A stretch of 64,000 bases of DNA from Nocardioides plantarum (GTDB lineage Bacteria; Actinomycetota; Actinomycetes; Propionibacteriales; Nocardioidaceae), in contig NZ_VDMS01000001.1 of the NCBI RefSeq assembly GCF_006346395.1, positions 1,674,001 to 1,738,000 of the forward strand, in the 5' to 3' direction. Position 1 is the stretch's first letter. Every line of letters begins with the position of its first letter. Positions 24,569 to 34,482 of this stretch are shown here, piece by piece. Both the position numbers and the translations under genes were made by a program. The notes below the pieces were generated by a model. That model did no database searches, had not been told where the DNA came from, and saw only the letters and a list, made by a program, of their open reading frames with translations.

Positions 24569-25591
24569 ATGAAGAAGAACATCGGGTTCCTGAACTTCGG
24601 CCACTGGACGCCCTCGCCCCAGTCGCAGGTGCGCAGCGCGTCCGACGCACTGCTGCAGTCGATCGACCTGGCCGTCGCGGCCGAGGAGCTCGGCGTCGAC
24701 GGCGCCTACTACCGCGTGCACCACTTCGCGCGGCAGCTCGCGTCGCCGTTCCCGCTGCTGTCGGCGATCGCGGCGCGCACCAGCCGGATCGAGATCGGCA
24801 CCGGCGTGATCGACATGCGCTACGAGAACCCGCTCTACATGGCCGAGACGGCCGGCGCGGCCGACCTGATCTCGGCCGGCCGACTGCAGCTCGGCATCAG
24901 CCGCGGGTCACCGGAGCAGGTCATCGACGGCTACCGGTACTTCGGCTACGAGCCCGCCGAGGGGGAGGACCACGCCGACCTGGCGCGGCGTCATACGGCC
25001 GACTTCCTCGAGGCGCTGAAGGGCGACGGCTTCGCCGAGCCCAACCCGCGCCCGATGTTCCCCAACCCGCCGGGACTGCTGCGTCTCGAGCCCCACGCCC
25101 CCGGACTGCGCGAGCGCATCTGGTGGGGCGCCGGCACCCGGGCCACCGCCGAGTGGACCGCCGCCCAGGGCATGAACCTGATGAGCTCGACGCTGCTGAG
25201 CGAGGACACCGGCGTCCCGTTCCACCAGCTCCAGGCCGAGCAGATCGAGCGCTTCCGCAGCGCCTGGGCGGCCGCGGGCCACGCCTGGGAGCCGCGGGTC
25301 TCGGTGAGCCGCAGCATCTTCCCGATCGTCTCCGACCTCGACCGCGCCTACTTCGGTGGCGAGTCGCGGGGCCAGGACCAGGTCGGCATGATCGACGGCG
25401 GCATCGCCCGCTTCGGCAAGACCTACGCCGGCGAGCCGGACCGGCTGGCCAAGGCCCTCGCCGAGGACGAGGCCATCGCCGCGGCCGACACGGTGCTGCT
25501 GACGGTCCCCAACCAGCTGGGCGTCGACTACAACGCCCACCTGCTGGAGTCGCTCCTCGAGCACGTCGCGCCCGAGCTGGGTTGGCGATGA
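24569..25591 (+). CDS. LLM-class flavin-dependent oxidoreductase (luciferase-like monooxygenase)
   Basis: 340 residues with the bacterial-luciferase TIM-barrel layout: KKNIGFLNFGHW at strand 1, AVAAEELGVDGAYYRVHHFARQLASPFPLLSAIAARTSRIEIGTGV for strands 2-3, and ADLISAGRLQLGISRGSP, the conserved flavin-contact block. It would use FMNH2 and oxygen, or F420, on an unknown substrate. ATG is close behind the CAAC/GTTG palindrome and lacks a strong ribosome site. It is a single-gene unit, convergent with the novel four-gene operon. Confidence 0.85.
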   Translation: MKKNIGFLNFGHWTPSPQSQVRSASDALLQSIDLAVAAEELGVDGAYYRVHHFARQLASPFPLLSAIAARTSRIEIGTGVIDMRYENPLYMAETAGAADLISAGRLQLGISRGSPEQVIDGYRYFGYEPAEGEDHADLARRHTADFLEALKGDGFAEPNPRPMFPNPPGLLRLEPHAPGLRERIWWGAGTRATAEWTAAQGMNLMSSTLLSEDTGVPFHQLQAEQIERFRSAWAAAGHAWEPRVSVSRSIFPIVSDLDRAYFGGESRGQDQVGMIDGGIARFGKTYAGEPDRLAKALAEDEAIAAADTVLLTVPNQLGVDYNAHLLESLLEHVAPELGWR

Positions 25592-25653
25592 CACGCTCAC
25601 CGGCGCTCTGACGGTCGCCGGCGGAGGCTCCGGTGTCGAAGGAGCGCGGTGTC

Positions 25654-26547
25654 TCAGGTCGGCCCGTCCGACGGCGTCCCGTTCGCGAAGTCCTGCACCA
25701 GGGGGCTGGGGTCGTCGGCCGCACGCCGCACGAGCGTCTCCCGCTCTCCTGGTTGCATGGCAGCGAGTGAGTCGAGCGCAGCGAGCCGAACCCGGGGGTT
25801 GATCGCCCGCTCGGTGAGGTGGTCGAGGGTGTCCATGGTCGAGTCCGAGGCGAACCAGCGTGCCAGGTGGCACATGAGCATCTGGCTGGCCGCCGGGGTC
25901 TGGACGTGGCCGGTGACCTTCTGGGACTCCAGGTCGAACCAGTACTGATCTCGCGATCCGAAGTCAGCGGACACGATCATCAGGTTGATCGACATGGAGA
26001 AGGCCGGCGGCGGCGCCTGGACGTGGATGTCGCGCGACGCGCGGTAGAACATCACCTTGCCGGCGGGAAGTGACGTGTCCTCCAGGAACTCCAGGTCGAC
26101 GGTCTCGCCTGCGGTGCCGACCACCGCGCGCGGGTCGTACTCGTAGATCGAGGTCTCGTAGCCCGGGCCGAAGTAGCCGACGGTCATGAACGAGAAGTTG
26201 TGGTCGTGAGGCCGCGAGTAGGCGTAGAGGTGCGACTCCCAGTCCCAGATGTCGCGGTCGGCGCCCGTGGGCACCCACATGTTCGCCCGCACCGCGAACT
26301 TCTCGCCCTGCCCGAGCATCAGCGTCTGCGACGAGTATCCGTTGCCGGTCTGGAACTCGCTCCAGGCCAGCAGCTCGTCGTTGAACCTCGTGGCGATGAA
26401 CTCGGAGTTGTTGCTCAACGCCTTCAACATGCTGGCCGACTCGAGGATGCTGTCCTCGTCGTTGAGGTCGACGGTCCGTGTCACGAAGTCGATGTACTCG
26501 TCGATGTCGATGCTGCCACTGACGTCAGCATCCAGGGTGTAGGCCAC
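25654..26547 (-). CDS. Cupin-like putative metalloenzyme with HEAT-like tail (novel operon, gene 4)
   Basis: 297 residues, GTG start preceded by GAGGAG, which overlaps the stop of the gene before. The N-terminal part is helical (ESASMLKALSNNSEFIATRFNDEL). The centre looks like a cupin/double-stranded beta-helix: PHDHNFSFMTVGYFGPGYET with His114, Asp115 and His116, then LPAGKVMFYRASRDIHVQ with His175, giving a plausible three-His or His/Asp metal site. The last 70 residues resemble HEAT repeats (TERAINPRVRLAALDSLAAM, RRAADDPSPLVQDFA). I recall similar HDHNF / RASRD-H-Q proteins of unknown function in proteobacteria, but cannot name a family. A peptide-modifying oxygenase is a hypothesis, not a finding. 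Confidence 0.6.
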   Translation of the reverse strand: MAYTLDADVSGSIDIDEYIDFVTRTVDLNDEDSILESASMLKALSNNSEFIATRFNDELLAWSEFQTGNGYSSQTLMLGQGEKFAVRANMWVPTGADRDIWDWESHLYAYSRPHDHNFSFMTVGYFGPGYETSIYEYDPRAVVGTAGETVDLEFLEDTSLPAGKVMFYRASRDIHVQAPPPAFSMSINLMIVSADFGSRDQYWFDLESQKVTGHVQTPAASQMLMCHLARWFASDSTMDTLDHLTERAINPRVRLAALDSLAAMQPGERETLVRRAADDPSPLVQDFANGTPSDGPT

Positions 26548-26551
26548 GGGA

Positions 26552-27469
26552 TCAGCTCCTCGCTTGGACGGACAGCTCGTCGAGGTAGGCCTCGACCACC
26601 GGCAGTGCCCTGACTGCCGCATCTCGGACGTGGGGGTGCGGATCGGCAGTGGCGCGTTCGACGAAGGAGCGACCGTAGACAGCGTCCAACCGGACCATGG
26701 CGCGGATGGCGGACCATCGCACGAAGTGGTCCGAGTGCGAGGTGAGGACGGCCAGGCTCTCGGCGCTCTGGTCGTTGCCGATCTCCGACAGCATCCGTGC
26801 GGTGAACTCGAGGCGGGACGACTCCACCGAGGCAGCGATCGCCCGGCTGGGGCGTAGCGTCTCGGGGTCGTACTCGATCCTCAGCGAGCTGACGTTCTTC
26901 GTGCCGAGCGAGATCAGGAGGACCGGTGCGGAGACAGGCTGGATGGCGAACACGTCGTACCCGGCCCGCACCCTCATGACGTCGAGCGGCTGGATGACCC
27001 GAGTGCCTCGCGGTCGGAGCACCTTGTCGCGATCGACCTCGTCGTAGGGCTCGGGGTCGGGTTGCTCGAACAGGCTCACCGGGACGCCTGCCTCTGCTCC
27101 GGGCACCGCGATCACTCCCAGGAGTCCGTGCTGGGACGCGCTGTAGAGCTTGTCGGAGTAGTTCTGCTCCGGACGAAGCAGGCGCAGCGACAACACGAAG
27201 ACCGGATCGACCACGAGGGCCAGGTCCGCCTCGGAACCGCCCCCGGCAGGGACGTGCGCAGCGTCGGCTGCGACCTTGCGCAGCTCGTCGGCGACCAGCT
27301 CCGTCACGAAGCCGGACGACAGCAGGCTGCGGAAGCCGGGTTCGAGCGCCCAGATGCCGTCGGGCCGCTCGGCCAGCGTCGCTGCGACCGTGCCGCAGAA
27401 CTCGTTCAGCGCGGGGATGCCCTGAACTCGCTCGCGGTAGCTGTCGGCGTCGAGGGGACCTCGGTTCAC
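26552..27469 (-). CDS. HEAT-repeat-tailed protein of unknown function (novel operon, gene 3)
   Basis: 305 residues; its GTG overlaps the previous stop codon by four bases (GTGA). The N-terminal half has no motif I know (LNEFCGTVAATLAERPDGIWALEPG). The centre contains GTRVIQPLDVMRVRAGYDVF and LLISLGTKNVSSLRIEYDPETL, beta-rich and reminiscent of the cupin-like centre of gene 4, but without an evident metal site. The C-terminal 85 residues are two or more HEAT-type helical pairs (SDHFVRWSAIRAMVRLDA, ADPHPHVRDAAVRALPVV). The shared domain order suggests genes 3 and 4 are paralogues or a heteromeric pair. Confidence 0.6.
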   Translation of the reverse strand: MNRGPLDADSYRERVQGIPALNEFCGTVAATLAERPDGIWALEPGFRSLLSSGFVTELVADELRKVAADAAHVPAGGGSEADLALVVDPVFVLSLRLLRPEQNYSDKLYSASQHGLLGVIAVPGAEAGVPVSLFEQPDPEPYDEVDRDKVLRPRGTRVIQPLDVMRVRAGYDVFAIQPVSAPVLLISLGTKNVSSLRIEYDPETLRPSRAIAASVESSRLEFTARMLSEIGNDQSAESLAVLTSHSDHFVRWSAIRAMVRLDAVYGRSFVERATADPHPHVRDAAVRALPVVEAYLDELSVQARS

Positions 27470-27771
27470 GAAGGGGCGGCGAGCGTCGAGAGCTGGTGAC
27501 CGCCGGACGTGAGGAACTCCCCGATGTGCTCCGACTCGAGCGCGACCCCCAGGTCGCCTGCCCGAGCGACCACCTCGTCGACGAGGCTGTTGCCGCCGTC
27601 GGCGGTGGACTGGACCAGCTGGCCGCCGGCGCGGCTCGCGACCATCTCGATGAGCGACTCGCGCGCAGCGAGGAAGCTGTGGAAGGTCGCCAGTGCGGTC
27701 GGCTCCTCGGCGAGGATGCGCCGCAGCTCGGTCTGCGCCTCCTCGGTGAACAGGTCGTCGGTGGCGCTCAC
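27466..27771 (-). CDS. Small helical protein, 101 residues (novel operon, gene 2)
   Basis: Begins at a GTG overlapping the stop of the 42-residue peptide gene by four bases and ends overlapping the next start in the same way. The chain is helical and acidic at first (DDLFTEEAQTELRRILAEE), then FHSFLAARESLIEMVASRAG, and ends with VVARAGDLGVALESEHIGEFL. That last segment loosely recalls the helix-turn-helix end of Nif11-type leader domains (A-x-x-G-x-x-x-x-x-E-x-x-x-F), but the match is too weak to call. No membrane segment and no cysteine. Confidence 0.6.
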   Translation of the reverse strand: MSATDDLFTEEAQTELRRILAEEPTALATFHSFLAARESLIEMVASRAGGQLVQSTADGGNSLVDEVVARAGDLGVALESEHIGEFLTSGGHQLSTLAAPS

Positions 27772-27896
27772 AGCGCGATCACCAGGACCACGGTGGCGAT
27801 GACCAGGGTGATGTTGGGTTCGACCACGTCGACGTTGGCGGCAGGCGGTGTCACAGGCTCGGACAGATCGTCCAGCCGAAGTCCGGAGAAAGCCAT
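27768..27896 (-). CDS. 42-residue peptide, possible precursor peptide (novel operon, gene 1)
   Basis: ATG with GGGAG about 9 bp upstream; TGA overlaps the next GTG. The N-terminal half MAFSGLRLDDLSEPVTPP is polar with an LRLDDL motif like the recognition helices of many RiPP leaders. The C-terminal half is almost purely hydrophobic (VEPNITLVIATVVLVIAL), without Cys, Ser or Lys. It could be a precursor peptide with a hydrophobic core, or a tiny single-span membrane protein. Being first in a four-gene chain in which every junction overlaps or touches strongly supports that it is really translated. Confidence 0.6.
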   Translation of the reverse strand: MAFSGLRLDDLSEPVTPPAANVDVVEPNITLVIATVVLVIAL

Positions 27897-28053
27897 GTCA
27901 AGTACTCCCTTGCCTAGATTGTCAGCAAATTAGCACCGCTCTTGCCTTTCGTGATAGAGGCGGACCCCATCATTTTCTTCGTCGCACCGGTCGTCGTCGG
28001 CTGGCGTCGAGGCCGCCGCCGGATCGACGTACGGCGTGGGCCAGACTCGGCGG

Positions 28054-28956
28054 GTGCGCATCGAGGAGATCGGACCGGGCGGCCACCCCGAGGTCATCGC
28101 AGCGTCGTTGCGGCGCAGCCCGCACCTGACGGCCGACGCCGCGTCGTGGACCTACGACCACCCGGAGGTCTTCTCGGACCTGGTGGCCCTGGTGGCCCGC
28201 GACGACGACGGCGCCCTGCTGGGCCACGGCCGGCTCTCGCGGGCCGCGCTCCTGCCCGACGGCACCCGGCTGGTGGCGGTCAGCGTGCTCACGGAGCACG
28301 AGGGGCAGGGGGTGGGCAGCGCCCTGCACGAGGCCCTGCTCGCCCGGGTCCCCGCCGACACGACCGAGCTGCGGTCCAGCGTCCACGACGACGAGCCCGG
28401 CTCGCTGGCCGTGGCCGAGCACTGGGGGTACGCCGTCCAGCGCACCTCGATCTGCTCGCAGAAGGTGCTCGCCGACCTGCCCACGCCGGCCCCGGGTGCG
28501 GGCGTGACGCTCGAGAGCGTGCCCGACCTGCGTTTCGCGGGTGACGACGCCGACGCCGTCGAGGCGATGCTCCTGGCCAGCCAGACCAACCCCGAGGCGG
28601 CCGCCGGACAGGTCGCCACCGTCGACTCGCTGCGTGCGCTGGCCCACACCGGCGACCCGGTCGCGGTGCTGGCCCGCGTCGACGGCTCCCCCGCGGCGAT
28701 CACCGTCGGCGACGTCACCCCCGACGGCACCCTGTTCATCGCCTACACCGGCGTCGACCCGGCCCGGCGGGGCCACGGGCTCGCGCGGCTGGTCAAGGAG
28801 CAGGCCCACCTCGACGGCGCCCGCCTCGGTGGGCGCGTGTGCGTGACCGAGAACGAGGCCGGCAACGCCGGGATCCGGCGGATCAACGCCGAGCTGGGCT
28901 ACGAGGTGCGGTTCGGGACGCACTACCTCGTCCGCCGGCCCGCGCCTCCTGCCTGA
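28054..28956 (+). CDS. Tandem GNAT acetyltransferase
   Basis: About 300 residues in two GNAT halves. The first has [27 protein letters not shown], the acetyl-CoA pyrophosphate loop (Q-G-x-G-S); the second has [34 protein letters not shown], the same loop in standard form (R-G-H-G-L-A), ending [19 protein letters not shown]. Two-domain GNATs include mycothiol synthase, but this one lacks its context and is not assigned. The GTG giving [12 protein letters not shown] was preferred; another GTG 18 bp upstream is possible. Confidence 0.8.
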   Translation: MRIEEIGPGGHPEVIAASLRRSPHLTADAASWTYDHPEVFSDLVALVARDDDGALLGHGRLSRAALLPDGTRLVAVSVLTEHEGQGVGSALHEALLARVPADTTELRSSVHDDEPGSLAVAEHWGYAVQRTSICSQKVLADLPTPAPGAGVTLESVPDLRFAGDDADAVEAMLLASQTNPEAAAGQVATVDSLRALAHTGDPVAVLARVDGSPAAITVGDVTPDGTLFIAYTGVDPARRGHGLARLVKEQAHLDGARLGGRVCVTENEAGNAGIRRINAELGYEVRFGTHYLVRRPAPPA

Positions 28957-28985
28957 TCCGGCGCCGAGAGGTGCAGGATGTCGCC

Positions 28986-30623
<1,638 letters not shown>

Positions 30624-30707
30624 CGTATCGTCGGGGACGCAGAGGGTTTCACGCGTCTCGGAGGTGGGTTCGGCGCGTCGTCCCGACGCGCTCGAAAGGC
30701 ACCACCC

Positions 30708-31949
30708 GTGACCCCGCTCGCCTCCTACCGCCGACTCCTCCACCTGGCCGGACCGGCCTACGTCGCCGTCGCCTTCCTCGGCCGGCTCCCCCTGGCCATG
30801 AGCCAGCTGGGGACCCTGCTGCTGGTCGCGACCACCACCGGCAGCTACGGCCTCGGCGGCCTGGCCGCCGGCGCCCTGGCCGTCGCCAACGCCGTCGGCG
30901 CCCCGGTCGCCGGCTCGCTGTCCGACCGGGTCGGCCAGCGTCCGGTCGTGCTCGTGCAGTCCCTGGCCGGCGCGACCGGCCTGAGCCTCCTGGTGGCCTG
31001 CGCACACGCTGGCCTCGCCGACGTCACCCTCGTCGTCGCCGCCGCGGTCACCGGACTGGTGCTCCCGCAGGTCGGCCCGCTCGCGCGGGTGCGCTGGCGC
31101 CCGATCACGTCAGGCCAGGGGCCCCACCAACGACGCCTGGTCGATGCCGCGTTCTCCTACGAGGGGGCGGCCGACGAGGCGTCGTTCGCCGTCGGGCCGG
31201 CCCTGGTCGGGCTCGTCGCCGTCGCGGTCTCGCCCGGCGGGGCGCTCGTCGTGGCCGCCGTCCTGCTCGCCGTGTTCGGTACGGCGTTCGCGCTCGACCC
31301 CTCGGCGCGCCTCGTGTCCGGAGCTCCCACGGCCGCGTCGGGCGGACGTCTGGTCACCGTCGCGTTCGGGGTGCTGGCCCTGGCCCAGCTGTCCATCGGC
31401 ACGCTGTTCGGCGCCACCCAGACCGGTGCCACGGTGCTGGCGACGGAGTCCGGGACGCCCGGGCTGGCCGGGCTCGTGCACGCCACGCTCGGGGTCGGCA
31501 GCGCCGTCGCCGGGATCGCCACGGCGTACGTCCCCGAGCGGGTCGGCCACGAGCGTCGCTCGCTCGTGGCGGCCTGCGCCCTGCTCGTGCTGTCGCTCCC
31601 GCTGCTGGTGGTCGACTCGCTGCTCGGCGCGACCCTGTGCGTGCTGGTGCTCGGCTGCGCGGTCGCGCCGTTCATGATCGGCGTCTTCTCGCTCGGCGAG
31701 CGGGTGGTCCCGCCCGGCAGGGTCGGCACCGCGATGACCCTGCTCGCCAGCGCCACCGGGGTGGGCTACGCCCTGGGCGCCGGGCTGGCCGGTCGCCTCG
31801 CCGACGCGCACGGGTCGACGGCAGCCTTCGGCGTCACCGTGGGTGCCACCGTGCTCGCCGTCGTCGTGATGGCGAGCCAGCAGCGTCGGCTGCGCCGGGC
31901 CGTCGCAGTCGCGCGGGCAGAGGAGCCTGCTGTCCCCGCGCTGGTGTGA
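30708..31949 (+). CDS. MFS transporter
   Basis: 413 residues with about twelve hydrophobic helices. The loop 2-3 motif is GSLSDRVGQRPVVLVQ, matching the MFS signature GxxxDRxGxR, and LAGRLADAHGSTAAF occurs near helix 11. It looks like a drug- or metabolite-efflux type without further clue to substrate. GTG start with AAAGG upstream. Convergent with the desaturase gene, with only 3 bp between their stops. Confidence 0.85.
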   Translation: MTPLASYRRLLHLAGPAYVAVAFLGRLPLAMSQLGTLLLVATTTGSYGLGGLAAGALAVANAVGAPVAGSLSDRVGQRPVVLVQSLAGATGLSLLVACAHAGLADVTLVVAAAVTGLVLPQVGPLARVRWRPITSGQGPHQRRLVDAAFSYEGAADEASFAVGPALVGLVAVAVSPGGALVVAAVLLAVFGTAFALDPSARLVSGAPTAASGGRLVTVAFGVLALAQLSIGTLFGATQTGATVLATESGTPGLAGLVHATLGVGSAVAGIATAYVPERVGHERRSLVAACALLVLSLPLLVVDSLLGATLCVLVLGCAVAPFMIGVFSLGERVVPPGRVGTAMTLLASATGVGYALGAGLAGRLADAHGSTAAFGVTVGATVLAVVVMASQQRRLRRAVAVARAEEPAVPALV

Positions 31950-31952
31950 GGG

Positions 31953-33206
31953 TCAGGCCGCTGCGGCGGCCTTCTTCTCGGTCCGCTGGCGCTTCTCGAG
32001 CTGGACCAGGCGGGCCTGGGCAGCACGCCGGATCTTGGGGCCCTTGGTCGACATCGCCCAGAGCAGCTTGGCCTGCGCCGGCAGGTTCTTGGGCGTCGTG
32101 GTGGCCAGGAACCCGTTGGGCAGCGAGAGCCGGACGACGCGGTGCCAGGCGCTCGCGACCTGCTTGGGCAGCGACGCCTCGTGGTAATTGAGGTCGTACT
32201 TGTCGAAGAGCGCCTCGACCTTGGGCGCGATCTCGGCGTAGCGGCTCGAGGGCAGGTCGGGGAACAGGTGGTGCTCGATCTGGTGCGACAGGTTGCCGGT
32301 CATCAGGTGCATGGCCTTGGAGCCGGAGATGTTGGCCGAGCCGAGCATCTGGCGGAGGTACCACTGGCCGCGGGTCTCGTCGGCGGGGATCGACTTGCGC
32401 TCGAAGGTCTCGACGCCCTCGGGGAAGTGACCGCACATGATCACCGAGTGCGACCACAGGTTGCGCACCAGGTTGGCGGTGAAGTTGGCGCCGAGGATCG
32501 GCAGGGTGGCGCCGAACGGCAGGCCCAGCGCGGGGTGGACGACGTAGTCCTTGGTGGCCTGCTGGCGGATCTTCTTCAGGGTCTTGGCGAGGTCGGCCTT
32601 GAAGCGCTCGCTGCGCTTCTCCTTGGGCATCGACAGGTTCTTGCCGAGCTCGAGGTCGTAGGCCGCGATGCCGTACTCGAAGAAGCAGGCGTTGATGAAG
32701 TTCCACAGCGGCTGGCCCAGGTGGAAGGGGTGCCAGCGCTGGTCCTCGTCGATGCGCATGATGCCGTAGCCGAGGTCGTTGTCCTTGCCCACGATGTTGG
32801 TGTAGGTGTGGTGGATCTCGTTGTGGGAGTGCTTCCAGCCCTCGGCGGTGGAGGCGTTGTCCCACTCCCAGGTGGTCGAGTGGATCTTCGGGTCGCGCAT
32901 CCAGTCCCACTGGCCGTGCATGACGTTGTGGCCGATCTCCATGTTCTCGAGGATCTTGGCGATGGAGAGGCCGAGGGTGCCGAGCACCCACAGCGGCGGC
33001 AGGGCCGAGCCGAGGAGCACCGCACGCGAGCCGAGCTCGAGCTTGCGCTGCACGTCGACGACCTTGCGGATGTAGGCCGCGTCCTTGGCCCCCCGGGCGT
33101 CGAGGACGTCCTGGCGGATCGCGTCGAGCTCGACGCCGATCATCTCGACGTCCTCGGCCGAGAGGTGGGCGGTCGGGTTGACGTCCTGCTTGGTGATGAC
33201 GGTCAT
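31953..33206 (-). CDS. Membrane fatty-acid (acyl-CoA) desaturase
   Basis: 417 residues. The three His boxes of diiron desaturases are complete: GHNVMHGQWDW, HSHNEIHHTYTN and LSHQIEHHLFPDLPSSRY. It introduces a double bond into long acyl chains at the membrane, using oxygen and reduced ferredoxin. The next gene on the same strand encodes a three-domain reductase that would supply electrons, as in the DesA3/Rv3230c pair of M. tuberculosis. ATG has AAAGG upstream. Three 24-bp direct repeats separate the two genes. Confidence 0.92.
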   Translation of the reverse strand: MTVITKQDVNPTAHLSAEDVEMIGVELDAIRQDVLDARGAKDAAYIRKVVDVQRKLELGSRAVLLGSALPPLWVLGTLGLSIAKILENMEIGHNVMHGQWDWMRDPKIHSTTWEWDNASTAEGWKHSHNEIHHTYTNIVGKDNDLGYGIMRIDEDQRWHPFHLGQPLWNFINACFFEYGIAAYDLELGKNLSMPKEKRSERFKADLAKTLKKIRQQATKDYVVHPALGLPFGATLPILGANFTANLVRNLWSHSVIMCGHFPEGVETFERKSIPADETRGQWYLRQMLGSANISGSKAMHLMTGNLSHQIEHHLFPDLPSSRYAEIAPKVEALFDKYDLNYHEASLPKQVASAWHRVVRLSLPNGFLATTTPKNLPAQAKLLWAMSTKGPKIRRAAQARLVQLEKRQRTEKKAAAAA

Positions 33207-33217
33207 CGGTATGCCTT

Positions 33218-33290
33218 TCGGTGATCGAGCTTGTCGAGATCTCGGTGATCGAGCTTGTCGAGATCTTCGGTGATCGAGCTTGTCGAGATC
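33218..33290. repeat. Three direct copies of a 24-bp repeat
   Basis: The unit TCGGTGATCGAGCTTGTCGAGATC occurs at 33218-33241, 33242-33265 and 33267-33290 without mismatch. The last copy runs into the stop codon of the reductase gene. The unit is itself partly palindromic (GATCGAGCTTGTCGAGATC) and resembles the arms (GGTGGTCGAG, GTCTCGAGAC) of the two longer repeats near acs. Confidence 0.9.
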
Positions 33291-34398
33291 AGACCTTGAT
33301 CGTGCAGGGTCCGGCGGCGGCGTTGATGCAGGTCTGGATGGCGATGCCCTCGGGGCCGGTCTCGCCGGGCACGGCGACGGTGATGGCACCGTTGCGCAGG
33401 TCGCGCACGGCGCCGGCCTGGAGCGGCAGCACACAGCCGAAGCAGACGCCGATGCGGCAGCCGCTCGGCATCAGGACGCCGACCGACTCGCCGGCGTCGA
33501 GGATCGGGGTGGAGCCGTCGGAGTCGACGACCTGACCGGACGCGAACGACACGGTGCCGCCCTCGCCGGTCTCACCGAGCACGACCGGGCGGAACCGCTC
33601 GGTCGTGAGGTCGAGGCCGCGGGCCTCGTGGTGGGCCTCGAGGGCGTCGAGCAGGCCGGCCGGGCCGCAGGCGTAGGCCAGGCGCTCGTCGAGGTCGGGC
33701 ACCAGGGTCTCGAGCTCGGCGACGTCGAGCATGCCGTCGCGGTCGTCGTAGCGCTCGACCAGGCGCAGGTGCCCGGCCTCGCCGTGGGCGCGCAGCTCGT
33801 CGCGGAAGATGGCGCTGTCCTCGGTCACGTTGACGTGGACCAGGGTGATGTCGATGGCCGGGGCGACCGCGCGGGAGTAGAGGTTGCGCAGCATGCCGAT
33901 GACCGGGGTGATGCCGGAGCCGGCGGTGACCAGCAGCAGCTTGGCCGGCAGCGGGTCGGGCAGCACGAACTCGCCGTCGGCCTGGGCGATCTGGATCATC
34001 TCGCCGACCCGGGCGCGGCGGACGAGGTAGCCGGAGACGAGCCCGTCGGGGATCGCCTTGACGGTGATCGAGATGCACCCGTCGCGACGCGGACCGTGGG
34101 TCAGCGAGTAGGTGCGCCACAGGCGGACCCCGTCGACGTCGACGCCGACGCGGAGGTACTGCCCCGGCACGTGGCCGGACCAGTCGCGGCCGGGCTTGAT
34201 GACGAGGGTGGCGGAGTCGGCGGTCTCGGGACGGACCTCGACGATCCGCCCGCGCAGCTCGGTGCCGGCGCGCAACGGGTGGAAGACGTCGAGGACGTCG
34301 TCGAGGTCGAGCGGGGTGACGGCGGCGTCGGCGAGCCGACGCAGGCGCTGGCGCAGGCCGCGGGACTCACGGGGTGCGTCCAGGGCGGTCGAGGTCAT
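33289..34398 (-). CDS. Ferredoxin-NADP reductase with C-terminal 2Fe-2S domain (desaturase partner)
   Basis: 369 residues: FAD domain with RTYSLTHGP, NAD(P)H domain with LLLVTAGSGITPVIGMLRN and YACGPAGLLDALEAH, and a C-terminal plant-type ferredoxin domain, PSGCRIGVCFGC...QTC (the Cx4Cx2C...C ligand set). It carries electrons from NADPH to the desaturase, as Rv3230c does for DesA3. ATG start. The gene is first in the transcript and the desaturase follows after the direct repeats. The divergent gene is a PucR-type regulator, a likely controller. Confidence 0.92.
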   Translation of the reverse strand: MTSTALDAPRESRGLRQRLRRLADAAVTPLDLDDVLDVFHPLRAGTELRGRIVEVRPETADSATLVIKPGRDWSGHVPGQYLRVGVDVDGVRLWRTYSLTHGPRRDGCISITVKAIPDGLVSGYLVRRARVGEMIQIAQADGEFVLPDPLPAKLLLVTAGSGITPVIGMLRNLYSRAVAPAIDITLVHVNVTEDSAIFRDELRAHGEAGHLRLVERYDDRDGMLDVAELETLVPDLDERLAYACGPAGLLDALEAHHEARGLDLTTERFRPVVLGETGEGGTVSFASGQVVDSDGSTPILDAGESVGVLMPSGCRIGVCFGCVLPLQAGAVRDLRNGAITVAVPGETGPEGIAIQTCINAAAGPCTIKV

Positions 34399-34426
34399 GT
34401 GCTCCAGTATGTCGGCTCCCGGCGCT

Positions 34427-34455
34427 AAGATCCTGACCACGGGACGTGAAGATCC
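34427..34455. promoter_or_regulatory. Direct repeat AAGATCC x2, possible operator
   Basis: AAGATCC occurs at 34427-34433 and 34449-34455, exactly 22 bp (two helical turns) apart, in the 84-bp gap between the reductase gene and the divergent PucR-type gene. The spacing on one face of the helix fits a dimeric activator; the adjacent regulator is the natural candidate. Confidence 0.45.
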
Positions 34456-34482
34456 CACCCTCTTTTGTTCTCTGGAGACAGA

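Noticed and set aside
27466..27771. Definite Nif11-type precursor
   Set aside because: Only the last 20 residues faintly resemble Nif11; there is no GG cleavage motif or core, so the claim is not supportable.
33218..33290. CRISPR array
   Set aside because: The 24-bp units are directly adjacent with no spacers and no cas genes.
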